A DNA stretch of 50,285 nucleotides from Porphyrobacter sp. (GTDB lineage: Bacteria; Pseudomonadota; Alphaproteobacteria; Sphingomonadales; Sphingomonadaceae): the NCBI GenBank assembly GCA_017744315.1, contig JAGIBN010000015.1, positions 1 to 50,285 on the forward strand, read 5' to 3'. The notes under the pieces were generated by a model. That model saw only the letters and a program-made list of their open reading frames with translations. It was not told the origin of the DNA and ran no database searches. Positions 22,156 to 31,295 of this stretch are shown in pieces. Both the position numbers and the translations under genes were made by a program. Numbering within the stretch: the stretch's first letter is position 1; every line of letters begins with the position of its first letter.

Positions 22156-24645
22156 GTGAACGCACCGACAAGCTTCGACAAGGCCAGCGCCTTGAGGGAG
22201 AAACTGGTCGTGATCGGCAACGGTATGGCGGGTTGCCGGGCGGTGGAGGAAGTCCTCGCCCGCGACCCGGGCCGCTTTGCCATCACCATCTTCGGCGCCG
22301 AACCGCGGGTGAACTACAACCGCATTATGCTCTCCCCGGTCCTGGCGGGCGAGAAGACCTTCGACGAGATCGTGCTCAACACCGCCGAATGGTACGCCGA
22401 GAACGAGATCGAACTGGTCAGCGGCGATCCCGTCGACCACGTCGACCGTGAACGGCAGACCGTGGTCAGCCGCTCGGGCCGGGTCGAGCCTTACGACAAG
22501 CTGCTGATCGCCACCGGCTCCGATCCCTTCATCATCCCAGTGCCGGGCCGCGACCTGCCGGGCGTGGTGACGTTCCGCGACCTCGACGACGTCGACAAGA
22601 TGCTCGCCGCGGCCGGACAGGGTGGCAACGCCGTGGTCATCGGCGGCGGGTTGCTCGGGCTCGAAGCGGCGCATGGCCTGAGCCTGCGGGGCATGAAGGT
22701 CACCGTGATCCACCTGATGCCGACGCTGATGGAGCGCCAGCTGGACGAGGCGGCGGGATGGCTGCTCAAGACCGAACTCGAACGGCGCGGGCAGACGATC
22801 CTGACCGGAGCGGACACGCAGGAGATCATCGAGAAGGACGGCCACGTCGCCGGGGTACGGCTGAAGGACGGGCAGGAAATCCCGGCCGACATCGTGGTCA
22901 TGGCGGTTGGTATCCGCCCCTCGACCATGCTGGCCAAGACCGCCGGCCTCGAATGCGAACGCGGGGTCATGGTGGACGACCACATGGTCACTTCCGATCC
23001 CAACGTCCTCGCGGTCGGCGAATGCGTGCAGCACCGCGGACTGTGCTACGGCCTAGTCGCCCCGCTGTGGGAGATGTGCCGCTCGCTCGCCGATCACCTG
23101 ACGGGGACGCCCAGCGGCTATCAGGGATCGGTAACCTCAACCAAGCTTAAGGTTTCCGGAATCGACGTGTTCTCTGCCGGGGATTTCTCCGGCGGCGACG
23201 GGGCGGAGGACATCGTCATGCGCGACGCCGCGCGCGGGGTCTACAAGCGCGTGGTCCTCAAGGACGACAAGATCGTCGGCGCGGTTCTCTACGGCGATAC
23301 GGCGGACGGCAACTGGTACTTCGACCTGCTCAAGAAGGCGGAGGATATCTCCGAGATCCGCGACGGGCTGATCTTCGGCCAGGCCTTCGCGCTTGGCGGG
23401 GGCGCCAACGCGGACCCTAACGCCGCCGTTGCCGCCCTCTCGGACGACGCAGAAATCTGCGGCTGCAACGGCGTATCCAAGGGCAAGGTCGTCGAAACCA
23501 TCAAGGCCGGGGCGTGCAGCCTCGATGCGGTCCGTTCGCAGTGCAAAGCCTCAGCCAGCTGCGGTTCGTGCACCGGCCTCGTCGAAAGCCTGCTCGCGCT
23601 TACCCTGGGCGACGAGGTCCAGGCGGGCGCCAAGACGCTGTGCAAATGCACCAGTTTCACGCACGACGACGCGCGCCGCCTGATCCTCGAGAAAGAGCTC
23701 AAGGCGATGCCGCAGGTCATGCAGGAACTGCACTGGACCACGCCTGACGGCTGCGCCTCATGCCGCCCGGCGCTCAACTACTACCTGCTGTGTGCCTGGC
23801 CCGGCGAGTACGAGGATGACCAGAAGAGCCGCTTCGTCAACGAACGCCTCCACGCCAACATCCAGAAGGACGGCACTTACTCGGTGGTCCCGCGCATGTG
23901 GGGTGGCCTCACCAACCCGCGCGAACTGCGCGCGATTGCCGACGTGGTCGAGAAGTACGATGCGCCGATGGTCAAGGTCACCGGCGGCCAGCGGCTCGAC
24001 ATCTTCGGGATCAAGAAGGAGGACCTGCCCGCGGTCTGGGCTGACCTCAACGCCGCCGGGATGGTCTCGGGCCATGCTTACGGCAAGTCGCTGCGCACGG
24101 TGAAGACCTGTGTCGGCAGCGAGTGGTGCCGCTTCGGGACCCAGGATTCGACCGGCCTCGGGGTCAAGATCGAACAGATGACCTGGGGCAGCTGGATGCC
24201 GCACAAGTTTAAGATCGCGGTCAGCGGTTGCCCGCGGAATTGCGCCGAAGCGACGATCAAGGACTTCGGTGTGGTCTGCGTCGACAGCGGTTACGAGCTG
24301 CACATCGGCGGCAACGGCGGGATCAAGGTCCGCGCCACCGACCTCTTGTGCAAGGTCGCCACCGAGGAAGAGGTGATGGAGCACTGCTCCGCCTTCATCC
24401 AGCTCTACCGCGAGGATGCACACTACCTCGAACGCACTGCCCCGTGGCTTGAACGCAAGGGGCTCGAATGGATCAAGGCGCAGATGTTCCACGATCCCGA
24501 GGCGGTTCGCCGCCTGGCCGCGCGGTTCCGCCATTCGCAGAAGTTCATGCAGGACGATCCCTGGGCCAAGCGTGCCGCCGGCGATCGCAGCGACCTTCAC
24601 CAGCACCTCGCCACGGTCCGTCCGGCGCTCACGGAGTATGCGTAA
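22156..24645 (+). CDS. nirB: NADH-dependent nitrite reductase, large subunit
   Basis: 829 residues from a GTG after AAGGGG. Order of domains: FAD/NAD(H)-binding Rossmann folds (LVVIGNGMAGCRA at 17-29; AVVIGGGLLGLEAA about 157), a BFD-like [2Fe-2S] region (CGCNGVSKGKVVE, SCGSCTGL at about 434-475), then the sirohaem/[4Fe-4S] reductase domain with Cys652, Cys658, Cys692 and Cys696 in CVGSEWC and SGCPRNC. It reduces nitrite to ammonium with six electrons in the cytoplasm. It is translated with nirD, which starts one base after its stop. Confidence 0.95.
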   Translation: MNAPTSFDKASALREKLVVIGNGMAGCRAVEEVLARDPGRFAITIFGAEPRVNYNRIMLSPVLAGEKTFDEIVLNTAEWYAENEIELVSGDPVDHVDRERQTVVSRSGRVEPYDKLLIATGSDPFIIPVPGRDLPGVVTFRDLDDVDKMLAAAGQGGNAVVIGGGLLGLEAAHGLSLRGMKVTVIHLMPTLMERQLDEAAGWLLKTELERRGQTILTGADTQEIIEKDGHVAGVRLKDGQEIPADIVVMAVGIRPSTMLAKTAGLECERGVMVDDHMVTSDPNVLAVGECVQHRGLCYGLVAPLWEMCRSLADHLTGTPSGYQGSVTSTKLKVSGIDVFSAGDFSGGDGAEDIVMRDAARGVYKRVVLKDDKIVGAVLYGDTADGNWYFDLLKKAEDISEIRDGLIFGQAFALGGGANADPNAAVAALSDDAEICGCNGVSKGKVVETIKAGACSLDAVRSQCKASASCGSCTGLVESLLALTLGDEVQAGAKTLCKCTSFTHDDARRLILEKELKAMPQVMQELHWTTPDGCASCRPALNYYLLCAWPGEYEDDQKSRFVNERLHANIQKDGTYSVVPRMWGGLTNPRELRAIADVVEKYDAPMVKVTGGQRLDIFGIKKEDLPAVWADLNAAGMVSGHAYGKSLRTVKTCVGSEWCRFGTQDSTGLGVKIEQMTWGSWMPHKFKIAVSGCPRNCAEATIKDFGVVCVDSGYELHIGGNGGIKVRATDLLCKVATEEEVMEHCSAFIQLYREDAHYLERTAPWLERKGLEWIKAQMFHDPEAVRRLAARFRHSQKFMQDDPWAKRAAGDRSDLHQHLATVRPALTEYA

Positions 24646-24646
24646 C

Positions 24647-25003
24647 ATGCAGGCCAAATGGCTCGATATCGGCCCGGTTACCCAGATCGAACCCGGCATG
24701 GCGGCGACCTTGCCGGTGATCGGGGGCGAGGAAATCGCGGTGTTCCACACGATGCGCGGCGAGTTCTACGCACTGGTCAACAAATGCCCGCACAAGCAGG
24801 GGCCGCTCAGCCAGGGCATCGTTCACGGCGACAGCGTGACCTGCCCGCTGCACAACTGGCGCATCTCGCTGCGCAGCGGCGAGGCGCAGGGCGACGACAA
24901 GGGCTGCGTGCCGACGATCCCGGTCAAGGTCGATGCCGGGCGGATCTACCTGCTGCGCGAAGCGGTAGTGCCGCCCGCGCCCGCTCGGCGGGAGGCTGCG
25001 TGA
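24647..25003 (+). CDS. nirD: Nitrite reductase small subunit
   Basis: 118 residues, a Rieske-type fold. The four iron-sulphur ligands are present: CPH (Cys47, His49 approximately) and CPLH about 19 residues later, in NKCPHKQGPLSQG and VTCPLHNW. Some NirD proteins have lost these, so this one probably holds a [2Fe-2S] cluster. It starts one base after nirB ends, and its TGA overlaps the GTG start of nasA. Confidence 0.92.
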   Translation: MQAKWLDIGPVTQIEPGMAATLPVIGGEEIAVFHTMRGEFYALVNKCPHKQGPLSQGIVHGDSVTCPLHNWRISLRSGEAQGDDKGCVPTIPVKVDAGRIYLLREAVVPPAPARREAA

Positions 25004-27702
25004 AGACTCCCCTCCCGCCTGCGGGAGGGGCTGGGGGTGGGCCTGTGGCGGCCCGCGCTAACGCCTCGGGCCCACCCCTAACCTCTTCCGCGAGCGAGGG
25101 GGGGATAAGAACCACCTGCGCCTATTGCGGCGTCGGCTGCGGAATCAAAGCCACCGTCACCGGCGAGCGCGAGGTCACCATCACCGGCGACCCGGAGCAC
25201 CCGGCCAACCGCGGCAAGCTCTGCTCCAAGGGCACGCACCTCGGCGAAACGGTCGGCCTCGAAGGGCGCCTGCTCCACCCCGAGATCAAGGGCCGCCGCG
25301 CCAGCTGGGACAAGGCCATCCGCCAGGTCGCCCGCACCTTCGCCGACACGATCGAGCGCCACGGCCCCGACAGCGTCGCCTTCTACGTCTCCGGCCAGTT
25401 GCTGACCGAGGACTACTACGTCGCCAACAAGCTGATGAAGGGCTTCATCGGTTCGGCCAACATCGACACCAATTCGCGCCTGTGCATGTCGAGCGCGGTC
25501 GCCGGCCACACTCGCGCGTTTGGCGAAGACGTGGTGCCCGCGACTTACGAGGATCTCGACGAAGCTGACCTCGTGGTCCTGGTCGGCTCGAACACCGCCT
25601 GGTGCCACCCGGTGGTCTACCAGCGGATCATGGCCGCTCGCCTGCTGCGTGGCACCAAGGTCGTGGTCATCGACCCGCGCCGGACCGAGACTTGCGAGGA
25701 AGCCGACCTCCACCTCCAGCTTCGCCCCGGCACCGACGTGGCACTGATGAACGGATTGCTCGCCTATTGCCGCGACGCGGGCGTGTTGGACGAGGCCTTC
25801 CTGGCGCAACACGTCGCCACGCCCGAGGGGTTCTGGAGCGCGCTCGGCGAAGGGTCGGACCTGTGGTCGACCGCCCGCACCTGCGACCTCGCTCCGCTCG
25901 ATCTCAAGCGCTTCTTCGAACTGTTCGCCGCGACCCCCCGCACGATCACGCTGTTCAGCCAGGGCATCAACCAGTCGACCCGCGGCACCGACCAGGTCAA
26001 CGCGATCATCAACGTCCACCTCGCCACCGGCCGCATCGGCAAGCCGGGCGCGGCGCCGTTCTCGATCACCGGCCAGCCCAATGCGATGGGTGGGCGCGAG
26101 GTCGGCGGGCTCGCCTCGACCTTGGCCGCCCACCGCGACTTCGCACCCGAAAACGTCTCAGAAGTTAAGCGCTTCTGGGCCGCCCCGCGCATGGCGGAGA
26201 AGCCGGGCCTCAAGGCCGTCGACCTGTTCCGCTCGATCCGGGAGGGGCGGGTTAAGGCGCTGTGGGTCATGGCGACCAACCCCGCCGTCTCACTGCCCGA
26301 CGCCGCGCAAGTGCGTGAGGCGCTGGCGCTGTGTCCGTTCGTGGTCGTGTCCGACTGCATGGCCGACACCGACACCTCGCGCTTCGCCCACGTGAAGCTC
26401 CCGGCGGTCGGATGGGGCGAGAAGGACGGCACGGTCACCAACAGCGAGCGCTTGATCAGCCGTCAGCGCGCGCTGATGGCCGCGCCGGGCGAGGCCCGCC
26501 CCGACTGGTGGATCGTCACCCAGGTCGCCCGCGCAATGGGCTGGCGCGATGCCTTCGGCTACGAATGCGCCGCCGACATCTATCGTGAGCACGGCCGCCT
26601 TTCCGCCTATCGCAACGAGGGCAAGCGCAAGTTCGACATCGGTTTCCACGGCGCCATCACCAACCGCGATTACGAGGCGCTGGAACCGACCCGCTGGGGT
26701 GGAGAGCCTTTCGCCGAGGGGCGCTTCCCTACTCCCGACGGTAAGGCGCGGCTGGTAGCGGTCGAGCAGCGCGAGCTCGACGAAGCGCTGGCGAAGTGGC
26801 CGTTGACGCTCAACACCGGGCGCTATCGCGACCAGTGGCACACGATGACCCGCACCGGCCTTTCGCCGCGGCTGTCGCAGCACCGGCGCGAGCCTTTGGT
26901 GGAAATCCACTTCCTCGACGCCGAGGAACAAGGGATCGACGGCGGCGACCTCGTCCGCGTGGCGACGCCTCAGGGTGGGAGCGTGTTCCGCGCGGTAATC
27001 AGCGAGGGGCAGCGGCGGGGCGAGATCTTCACGCCGATCCACTGGACGGACCGCCAGTCGAGCGGCGGGCGTTCCGGCCTGCTGCCGCGCCCGCTGGTCG
27101 ATCCGCATTCCGGCCAGCCAGGCTTCAAGTCCACTCCGGCGCGGGTCGAGAAGCTTGAGGTCGAATGGCGCGGCTTCCTGATCGCACGTGAGGTGCCCGA
27201 CCGGATCGGCGCGGACTACTTCACCAAAGTCCGGGTCGGACAGGGCTGGCTGGTCGAACTGGCCGGAAGCGGCGAGCCGGATGCGAAGCTCGGCAACCTC
27301 CTCGCAGGCGGCCAGCGCATCGAGAGCCTCGACCGCGCGCGGGGCGGATGGCGGGCAGCGGTGGTCGACGCTGAGGGACGGTTGAGCGCCGCACTGTTCG
27401 TCACCCGCACCGGCCGGCTGCCCGATCGCGAATGGCTGATCGCCCAGCTTGCGGCGGGGGAGACAGCTTCGTCGGTGGAGTTGCTCGCGGGTCGCTCCGC
27501 CACGCCACAGGCCGATCGCGGCCCCATCGTCTGCGTGTGTTTCGACGTCGGGATGAAGACCATCGTCGAGGCCATCGCCAGCCAGGGCCTGATCAGCGTC
27601 GAGGCGGTCGGCAAGGCGCTCTCGGCAGGGACCAACTGCGGCTCGTGCAAGCCGGCGATCCAGCGCCTGATCGGCGAAACCAAGGAAGCAGCCCATGCGT
27701 GA
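25000..27702 (+). CDS. nasA: Assimilatory nitrate reductase, catalytic subunit, with repeat-derived N-terminus
   Basis: 900 residues if translation begins at the GTG at 25000, which overlaps the nirD stop (GTGA) and follows GGAGG. The [4Fe-4S] motif is C40-x2-C43-x3-C47 with Cys75, then the Mo-bis-MGD domains, and a C-terminal BFD-like [2Fe-2S] domain (VCVCFDVGMK, NCGSCKP), as in NADH- or ferredoxin-linked NasA. Normally the iron-sulphur motif lies within about ten residues of the start; here residues 3-36 come from a GC-rich repeat (Pro/Gly/Ala-rich). The frame is kept across the element. No signal peptide, so cytoplasmic. cobA follows with an 8-base overlap. Confidence 0.92.
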   Translation: MKTPLPPAGGAGGGPVAARANASGPPLTSSASEGGIRTTCAYCGVGCGIKATVTGEREVTITGDPEHPANRGKLCSKGTHLGETVGLEGRLLHPEIKGRRASWDKAIRQVARTFADTIERHGPDSVAFYVSGQLLTEDYYVANKLMKGFIGSANIDTNSRLCMSSAVAGHTRAFGEDVVPATYEDLDEADLVVLVGSNTAWCHPVVYQRIMAARLLRGTKVVVIDPRRTETCEEADLHLQLRPGTDVALMNGLLAYCRDAGVLDEAFLAQHVATPEGFWSALGEGSDLWSTARTCDLAPLDLKRFFELFAATPRTITLFSQGINQSTRGTDQVNAIINVHLATGRIGKPGAAPFSITGQPNAMGGREVGGLASTLAAHRDFAPENVSEVKRFWAAPRMAEKPGLKAVDLFRSIREGRVKALWVMATNPAVSLPDAAQVREALALCPFVVVSDCMADTDTSRFAHVKLPAVGWGEKDGTVTNSERLISRQRALMAAPGEARPDWWIVTQVARAMGWRDAFGYECAADIYREHGRLSAYRNEGKRKFDIGFHGAITNRDYEALEPTRWGGEPFAEGRFPTPDGKARLVAVEQRELDEALAKWPLTLNTGRYRDQWHTMTRTGLSPRLSQHRREPLVEIHFLDAEEQGIDGGDLVRVATPQGGSVFRAVISEGQRRGEIFTPIHWTDRQSSGGRSGLLPRPLVDPHSGQPGFKSTPARVEKLEVEWRGFLIAREVPDRIGADYFTKVRVGQGWLVELAGSGEPDAKLGNLLAGGQRIESLDRARGGWRAAVVDAEGRLSAALFVTRTGRLPDREWLIAQLAAGETASSVELLAGRSATPQADRGPIVCVCFDVGMKTIVEAIASQGLISVEAVGKALSAGTNCGSCKPAIQRLIGETKEAAHA
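25007..25105. repeat. Palindromic repeat R4 inside the 5' end of nasA
   Basis: Starts with the hairpin CTCCCCTCCCGC / GCGGGAGGGG, then GGGGGTGGGCC, which pairs with GGCCCACCCC near the middle, and ends in a run of seven G. This is the layout of the GC-rich extragenic repeats common in sphingomonads, different in sequence from R1-R3. It sits between the nirD-nasA overlap and the first cysteine codon and has no stop codon in the nasA frame. Confidence 0.7.
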
Positions 27703-28531
27703 CTCTGACTTCGAACCCGGCACCGTGTGGCTGGTCGGCGCGGGGCCGGGCGATCCCGAGCTGCTGACGCGCAAAGCCGAACGGCTGATCCGCAGCGCGA
27801 GCGTGGTGTTCTACGATGCGCTGGTCGGGGAAGGGGTGCTGGACCTGGCGCCGCGAGGTGTCCGGATGGTCTCGGTCGGCAAGCGCTCGGGCCGTCATTC
27901 GAAGGACCAGAAGACCATCGATGCGCTGATCGTCGAGGCGGCGTTGGCGGGCGAACGGGTGGTGCGGCTCAAGGGCGGCGATCCGTCGATCTTCGGCCGC
28001 TCGACCGAGGAACTGGAGGCCTGCCGCGCGGCTGCCGTCCCGGTGCGCGTGTGTCCGGGAGTAACGGCGGCGAGTGCGGCGGCTGCGGGTCTCGGTCTCT
28101 CGCTGACGCTGCGCGGATTCGCCCGGCGCCTGACGCTGGTGACCGCCCACGCGAGGGCGGGCGAGGAACTTGACCTGGACTGGCAGGCTCTGGCCGATCC
28201 GCAGGCGACGCTGGCGATCTACATGGGCAAGGCCGCCGCGCCGGTCGTGTCGAAGCAGTTGATCGACGCCGGGCTCCCCGCCGACACTCCGGTCGCGCTG
28301 GTCGAGAACGCCAGCCTGCCGGAAGAGCGCCACTTCACCACTCGCCTCGACCTGCTCCCGCTCGCGGCCCGGACCGCGCTCGGCGATGGGCCGGCGCTGA
28401 TCCTCGTCGGCCGGGCCCTGGCCTCGCTAAGCGAGGCGCCTTGTCAGGCGGGTGAGCGTAGCTTCGTCGGCCTGCCACGTCTGGGCGAACAGGCCCTGGG
28501 GACCGAACATCGCGGCGGCAATCCCGCCTGA
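27695..28531 (+). CDS. cobA: Uroporphyrinogen-III C-methyltransferase
   Basis: 278 residues. The SAM-dependent methylase signatures are WLVGAGPGDPELLTRKAERL (near the N-terminus), RLKGGDPSIFGRS (about 90-102) and RVCPGVTAASAAAAG. It makes precorrin-2, the entry to sirohaem, which NirB needs. It overlaps nasA by eight bases (ATGCGTGA). The last 35 codons run into the 3' end of the convergent uxuB gene, a 105-base antisense overlap; typical CobA proteins of this type end near the residue where the overlap starts. Confidence 0.92.
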   Translation: MRDSDFEPGTVWLVGAGPGDPELLTRKAERLIRSASVVFYDALVGEGVLDLAPRGVRMVSVGKRSGRHSKDQKTIDALIVEAALAGERVVRLKGGDPSIFGRSTEELEACRAAAVPVRVCPGVTAASAAAAGLGLSLTLRGFARRLTLVTAHARAGEELDLDWQALADPQATLAIYMGKAAAPVVSKQLIDAGLPADTPVALVENASLPEERHFTTRLDLLPLAARTALGDGPALILVGRALASLSEAPCQAGERSFVGLPRLGEQALGTEHRGGNPA

Positions 28532-29794
28532 TCCTTCGGTTGCCCAGAGATTGGCGAGCTGAACGGCCATGGGATCGTCCACTGGCCTGCGATCCCCGCG
28601 AACGTGCTTGAGCCAGGCTGCGAGCGCCTCGATCAAGGCCGGGCAAGGGCTGCCGCGCCGTTGATGATAAGCCAGCGTCTCCAGCCAGCGCTGGGGGATC
28701 TTCTGGCTGCCGTCCATCGCGATCTGGATCAGTCGATGGTTGAGCGCCGGATCGGCGAAGCGGGCGAGCAGGGCGTCGGCGTAGGCCTCCAGGTCCTGTC
28801 CCGGCGCTGGGGTCAGGCTGGTTGCCGCCTCCTGTCGCATCAGGCGCTCGACCAACCCGCGCAGGGCCGGGTCGGCGATCGCCTGGTGCACGAACTCGTG
28901 ATCCCGCTCGAGGCCGCAATAGGCGAGCGCTGAATGCGCGCCGTTGAGCATGCGCAGCTTGGCGGTTTCGTAAGGCTCGACGTCCCCCACCAGCTGCGCG
29001 CCACGCCGCTCCCAGCGCGGGCGCGGGCCAGCGAACTTGTCTTCGATCACCCACTGGCTGAAACGTTCGGTGAAGATCGCCCCTTCATCGCGCACGCCGA
29101 TCCGCCGTTCGAGCCAGTCGAGATCGGCTGCTGTCGTAGCCGGGACGATGCGGTCGACCATCGAGCAGGGGAAAGCGCACTCGGCGGCCACCCAACCTAC
29201 GAGGTCGGGCGCATGGGCCGCCAGCCATTCGCCGAACAGGCGCTTCAGCTCGCGCCCGTTCGCGGGGAGGTTGTCGCAGGAGAGCAGGGTCAGGCCGGGA
29301 AGCTCCCGTTCGCGCCTCAGGCGCAGGCCTGCGGTCAGCAGCGGATAGAAGCTCGCCTCCGCCGCCGCGAGGTCGAGTGAGCCATCGGGTCTGCGCGCAT
29401 AGCCCTTCTCGGTAACCGTGAAGCTGACGATGCTGACATCGGGAGAGCCGAGCCGGGCGATGACCTTCTCCGGCCCCTGCGGCGCCACCAGCACCTCGCG
29501 CACCGCGCCGATCACGCGGGTCGCGCTTTCGTCGCCGCTGCGTTCGGTCAGGGTGTAGAGGCCGTCCTGTGGGTTGAGTTGCTCCGCCACCGTAGGGGAG
29601 CGGAGCGAGACGCCACAGATGCCCCAGCCGCGCTCGCCCTCGTCCATGCACAAGTCGGTGTACCAGGCCTGGTGCGCCCGATGGAAGGCGCCAAGGCCGA
29701 AATGGACGATGCCGATGTCCTGCGCCTTCCGGTCATAGGCAAAGCGGTCCACACCGGGCGGCACGCGTTCGAGACTGGCGGGCGAAAGCCTCAT
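28427..29794 (-). CDS. uxuB: Fructuronate reductase (mannitol dehydrogenase family)
   Basis: 455 residues from the ATG at 29794, behind GGAGGGACAA; a longer reading would enter uxaC. The N-terminal NAD-binding domain has IGIVHFGLGAFHRAHQAWY (27-45). The C-terminal helical domain has the catalytic-type segment LRMLNGAHSALAYCGL (about 285-300) with the Lys-x-x-x-x-Asn pattern of polyol-specific long-chain dehydrogenases. UxuB interconverts fructuronate and mannonate with NADH. It follows uxaC by 23 bases, giving the first two steps of glucuronate breakdown as an operon. Mannitol-2-dehydrogenase is the alternative, but context favours UxuB. Confidence 0.88.
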   Translation of the reverse strand: MRLSPASLERVPPGVDRFAYDRKAQDIGIVHFGLGAFHRAHQAWYTDLCMDEGERGWGICGVSLRSPTVAEQLNPQDGLYTLTERSGDESATRVIGAVREVLVAPQGPEKVIARLGSPDVSIVSFTVTEKGYARRPDGSLDLAAAEASFYPLLTAGLRLRRERELPGLTLLSCDNLPANGRELKRLFGEWLAAHAPDLVGWVAAECAFPCSMVDRIVPATTAADLDWLERRIGVRDEGAIFTERFSQWVIEDKFAGPRPRWERRGAQLVGDVEPYETAKLRMLNGAHSALAYCGLERDHEFVHQAIADPALRGLVERLMRQEAATSLTPAPGQDLEAYADALLARFADPALNHRLIQIAMDGSQKIPQRWLETLAYHQRRGSPCPALIEALAAWLKHVRGDRRPVDDPMAVQLANLWATEGSGGIAAAMFGPQGLFAQTWQADEATLTRLTRRLA

Positions 29795-29817
29795 TTGTCC
29801 CTCCGTTGCGGCCTCTC

Positions 29818-31218
29818 TCACAGCTTGTACGCCTTTTTCGCGAGGTCGTATGCCAGCGCGCGCGCCAGCTCGGCCGCTTCCCAGTCTTCGATGCGGTGTT
29901 CGGCCACCAGTTCGGCCAGGAAACCGCAATCGATCCGCCGCGCGACATCGTGCCGGGCCGGGATCGAGAGGAAGGCGCGGGTATCGTCGTTGAAGCCGAC
30001 GGTGTTGTGGAACCCCGCGGTCTCGGTGGTCATGCGGCGGAAGCGGCGCATGCCTTCGGGGCTATCGTGGAACCACCACGCCGGGCCGAGCCGGAGACAC
30101 GGGTAGTGTCCGGCCAGCGGCGCCAGTTCGCGGGCATAGCTGCTCTCGTCGAGCGTGAAGAGGATCAGCGTGAAGTCGCGCTCGTTGCCGAAGCGGTCGA
30201 GCAGGGGCTTGAGCGCGTGGACGTAGTCGGTGCGCATCGGGATGTCCGCGCCCTTGTCGCGCCCGAAGGCCTCGAACAGCTTGCGGTTGTGATTGCGGAA
30301 GCTGCCGGGATGGAGCTGCATCAGCAGGCCATCGTCGAGGCTCATGGCCGCCATCTCGGTCAGCATCTGCCCGCGGAACAGCTCGGCCTCGGCCGGGGCG
30401 TGGCCGCCCGATGCCACCCGGCGAAACAGCCGTTCGGCCTCGGTGGAGGAGAGGTTCGCGGTCTGCGCGGTGGGATGGCCGTGGTCGGTGCTGGTCGCGC
30501 CCATCTGCGCGAAGAACGCCCGCCGCTGGCGATGCGCGGCGAGGTAGCCTTGCCAGCTGCGGCAGTCCTCTCCGGTCAGTTCGGAGAGCCGGTCGAGGTT
30601 GGCCTGGAAGCCTTCGAAGTCGGGGTCGATCACCGGATCGGGGCGATAGGCGGTAATGACCCGCCCGCTCCATCCGCTCTGGCGAATGGCCTGATGGTGT
30701 TCGAGCGTGTCGAGCGGGCTTTCGGTCGTCGCGATGACTTCGATGCCGAATCGCTCGAACAGCGCGCGGGGGCGGAAGGCTTCGGTCTGCAGCGCTTCGG
30801 TGATGGTGTCGAAATAGAGATCGGCCGTCTCGCCATCGAGTCGCACCTCCAGCCCGAACACCTCGGAAAAGACCCAGTCGAGCCAGGTGCGGGAGGGGGT
30901 GCCGCGGAACAGTTCGTAGCGTTCGGCCAGAATGCGCCAGGCCGCGCGCGGGTCCGCCGGATGGCCGCCGATGCCGAGGTCCTCCAGCCGCACGCCTTGC
31001 GAATAGAGCATGCGGAACAGGTAGTGGTCGGGCACCAGCAGCAGCTCGCTGGCATTGCCGAAAGCTCCGTTGCCGGCGAACCACGAAGGGTCGGTATGCC
31101 CATGTGGGCTGATGATCGGCAGGTCCGCGACTTCGGCGTAGAGTGCCCGCGCCAAATCGCGCACGCCCGGCTCGACCGGGAACAGGCGATCTGGATGCAG
31201 TTCGAGCTTACGAGTCAG
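29818..31218 (-). CDS. uxaC: Glucuronate isomerase, probable CTG start
   Basis: The family signatures are complete: [17 protein letters not shown] with its metal-binding histidines, [13 protein letters not shown] and [15 protein letters not shown]. UxaC converts glucuronate to fructuronate. A GTG at 31164 is an available start, but it would remove the conserved segment [12 protein letters not shown], which the DNA upstream still encodes in frame. No ATG, GTG or TTG precedes that segment; a CTG at 31218 lies six bases after a strong GGAGGAGG site and gives 466 residues, near the usual length of about 470. The start is therefore called at CTG, with reservation. Divergent from manD across an operator. 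Confidence 0.88.
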   Translation of the reverse strand: MTRKLELHPDRLFPVEPGVRDLARALYAEVADLPIISPHGHTDPSWFAGNGAFGNASELLLVPDHYLFRMLYSQGVRLEDLGIGGHPADPRAAWRILAERYELFRGTPSRTWLDWVFSEVFGLEVRLDGETADLYFDTITEALQTEAFRPRALFERFGIEVIATTESPLDTLEHHQAIRQSGWSGRVITAYRPDPVIDPDFEGFQANLDRLSELTGEDCRSWQGYLAAHRQRRAFFAQMGATSTDHGHPTAQTANLSSTEAERLFRRVASGGHAPAEAELFRGQMLTEMAAMSLDDGLLMQLHPGSFRNHNRKLFEAFGRDKGADIPMRTDYVHALKPLLDRFGNERDFTLILFTLDESSYARELAPLAGHYPCLRLGPAWWFHDSPEGMRRFRRMTTETAGFHNTVGFNDDTRAFLSIPARHDVARRIDCGFLAELVAEHRIEDWEAAELARALAYDLAKKAYKL

Positions 31219-31265
31219 GGCTATCCTCCTCCACGAGCTTGTATTTTCTGCGTCCTTATCGCAAT

Positions 31266-31277
31266 GTTAGCGCTAAC
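31266..31277. promoter_or_regulatory. LacI-type operator between uxaC and manD
   Basis: GTTAGCGCTAAC is a perfect 12-base palindrome with a central CG, the form of LacI/GalR-family operators. It lies 48 bases from the uxaC start and 19 bases from the manD start. Close relatives occur at 38141, 39226 and 46474, each before a gene of this locus. Confidence 0.72.
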
Positions 31278-31295
31278 GGGAGAGGAGATTTCGAG

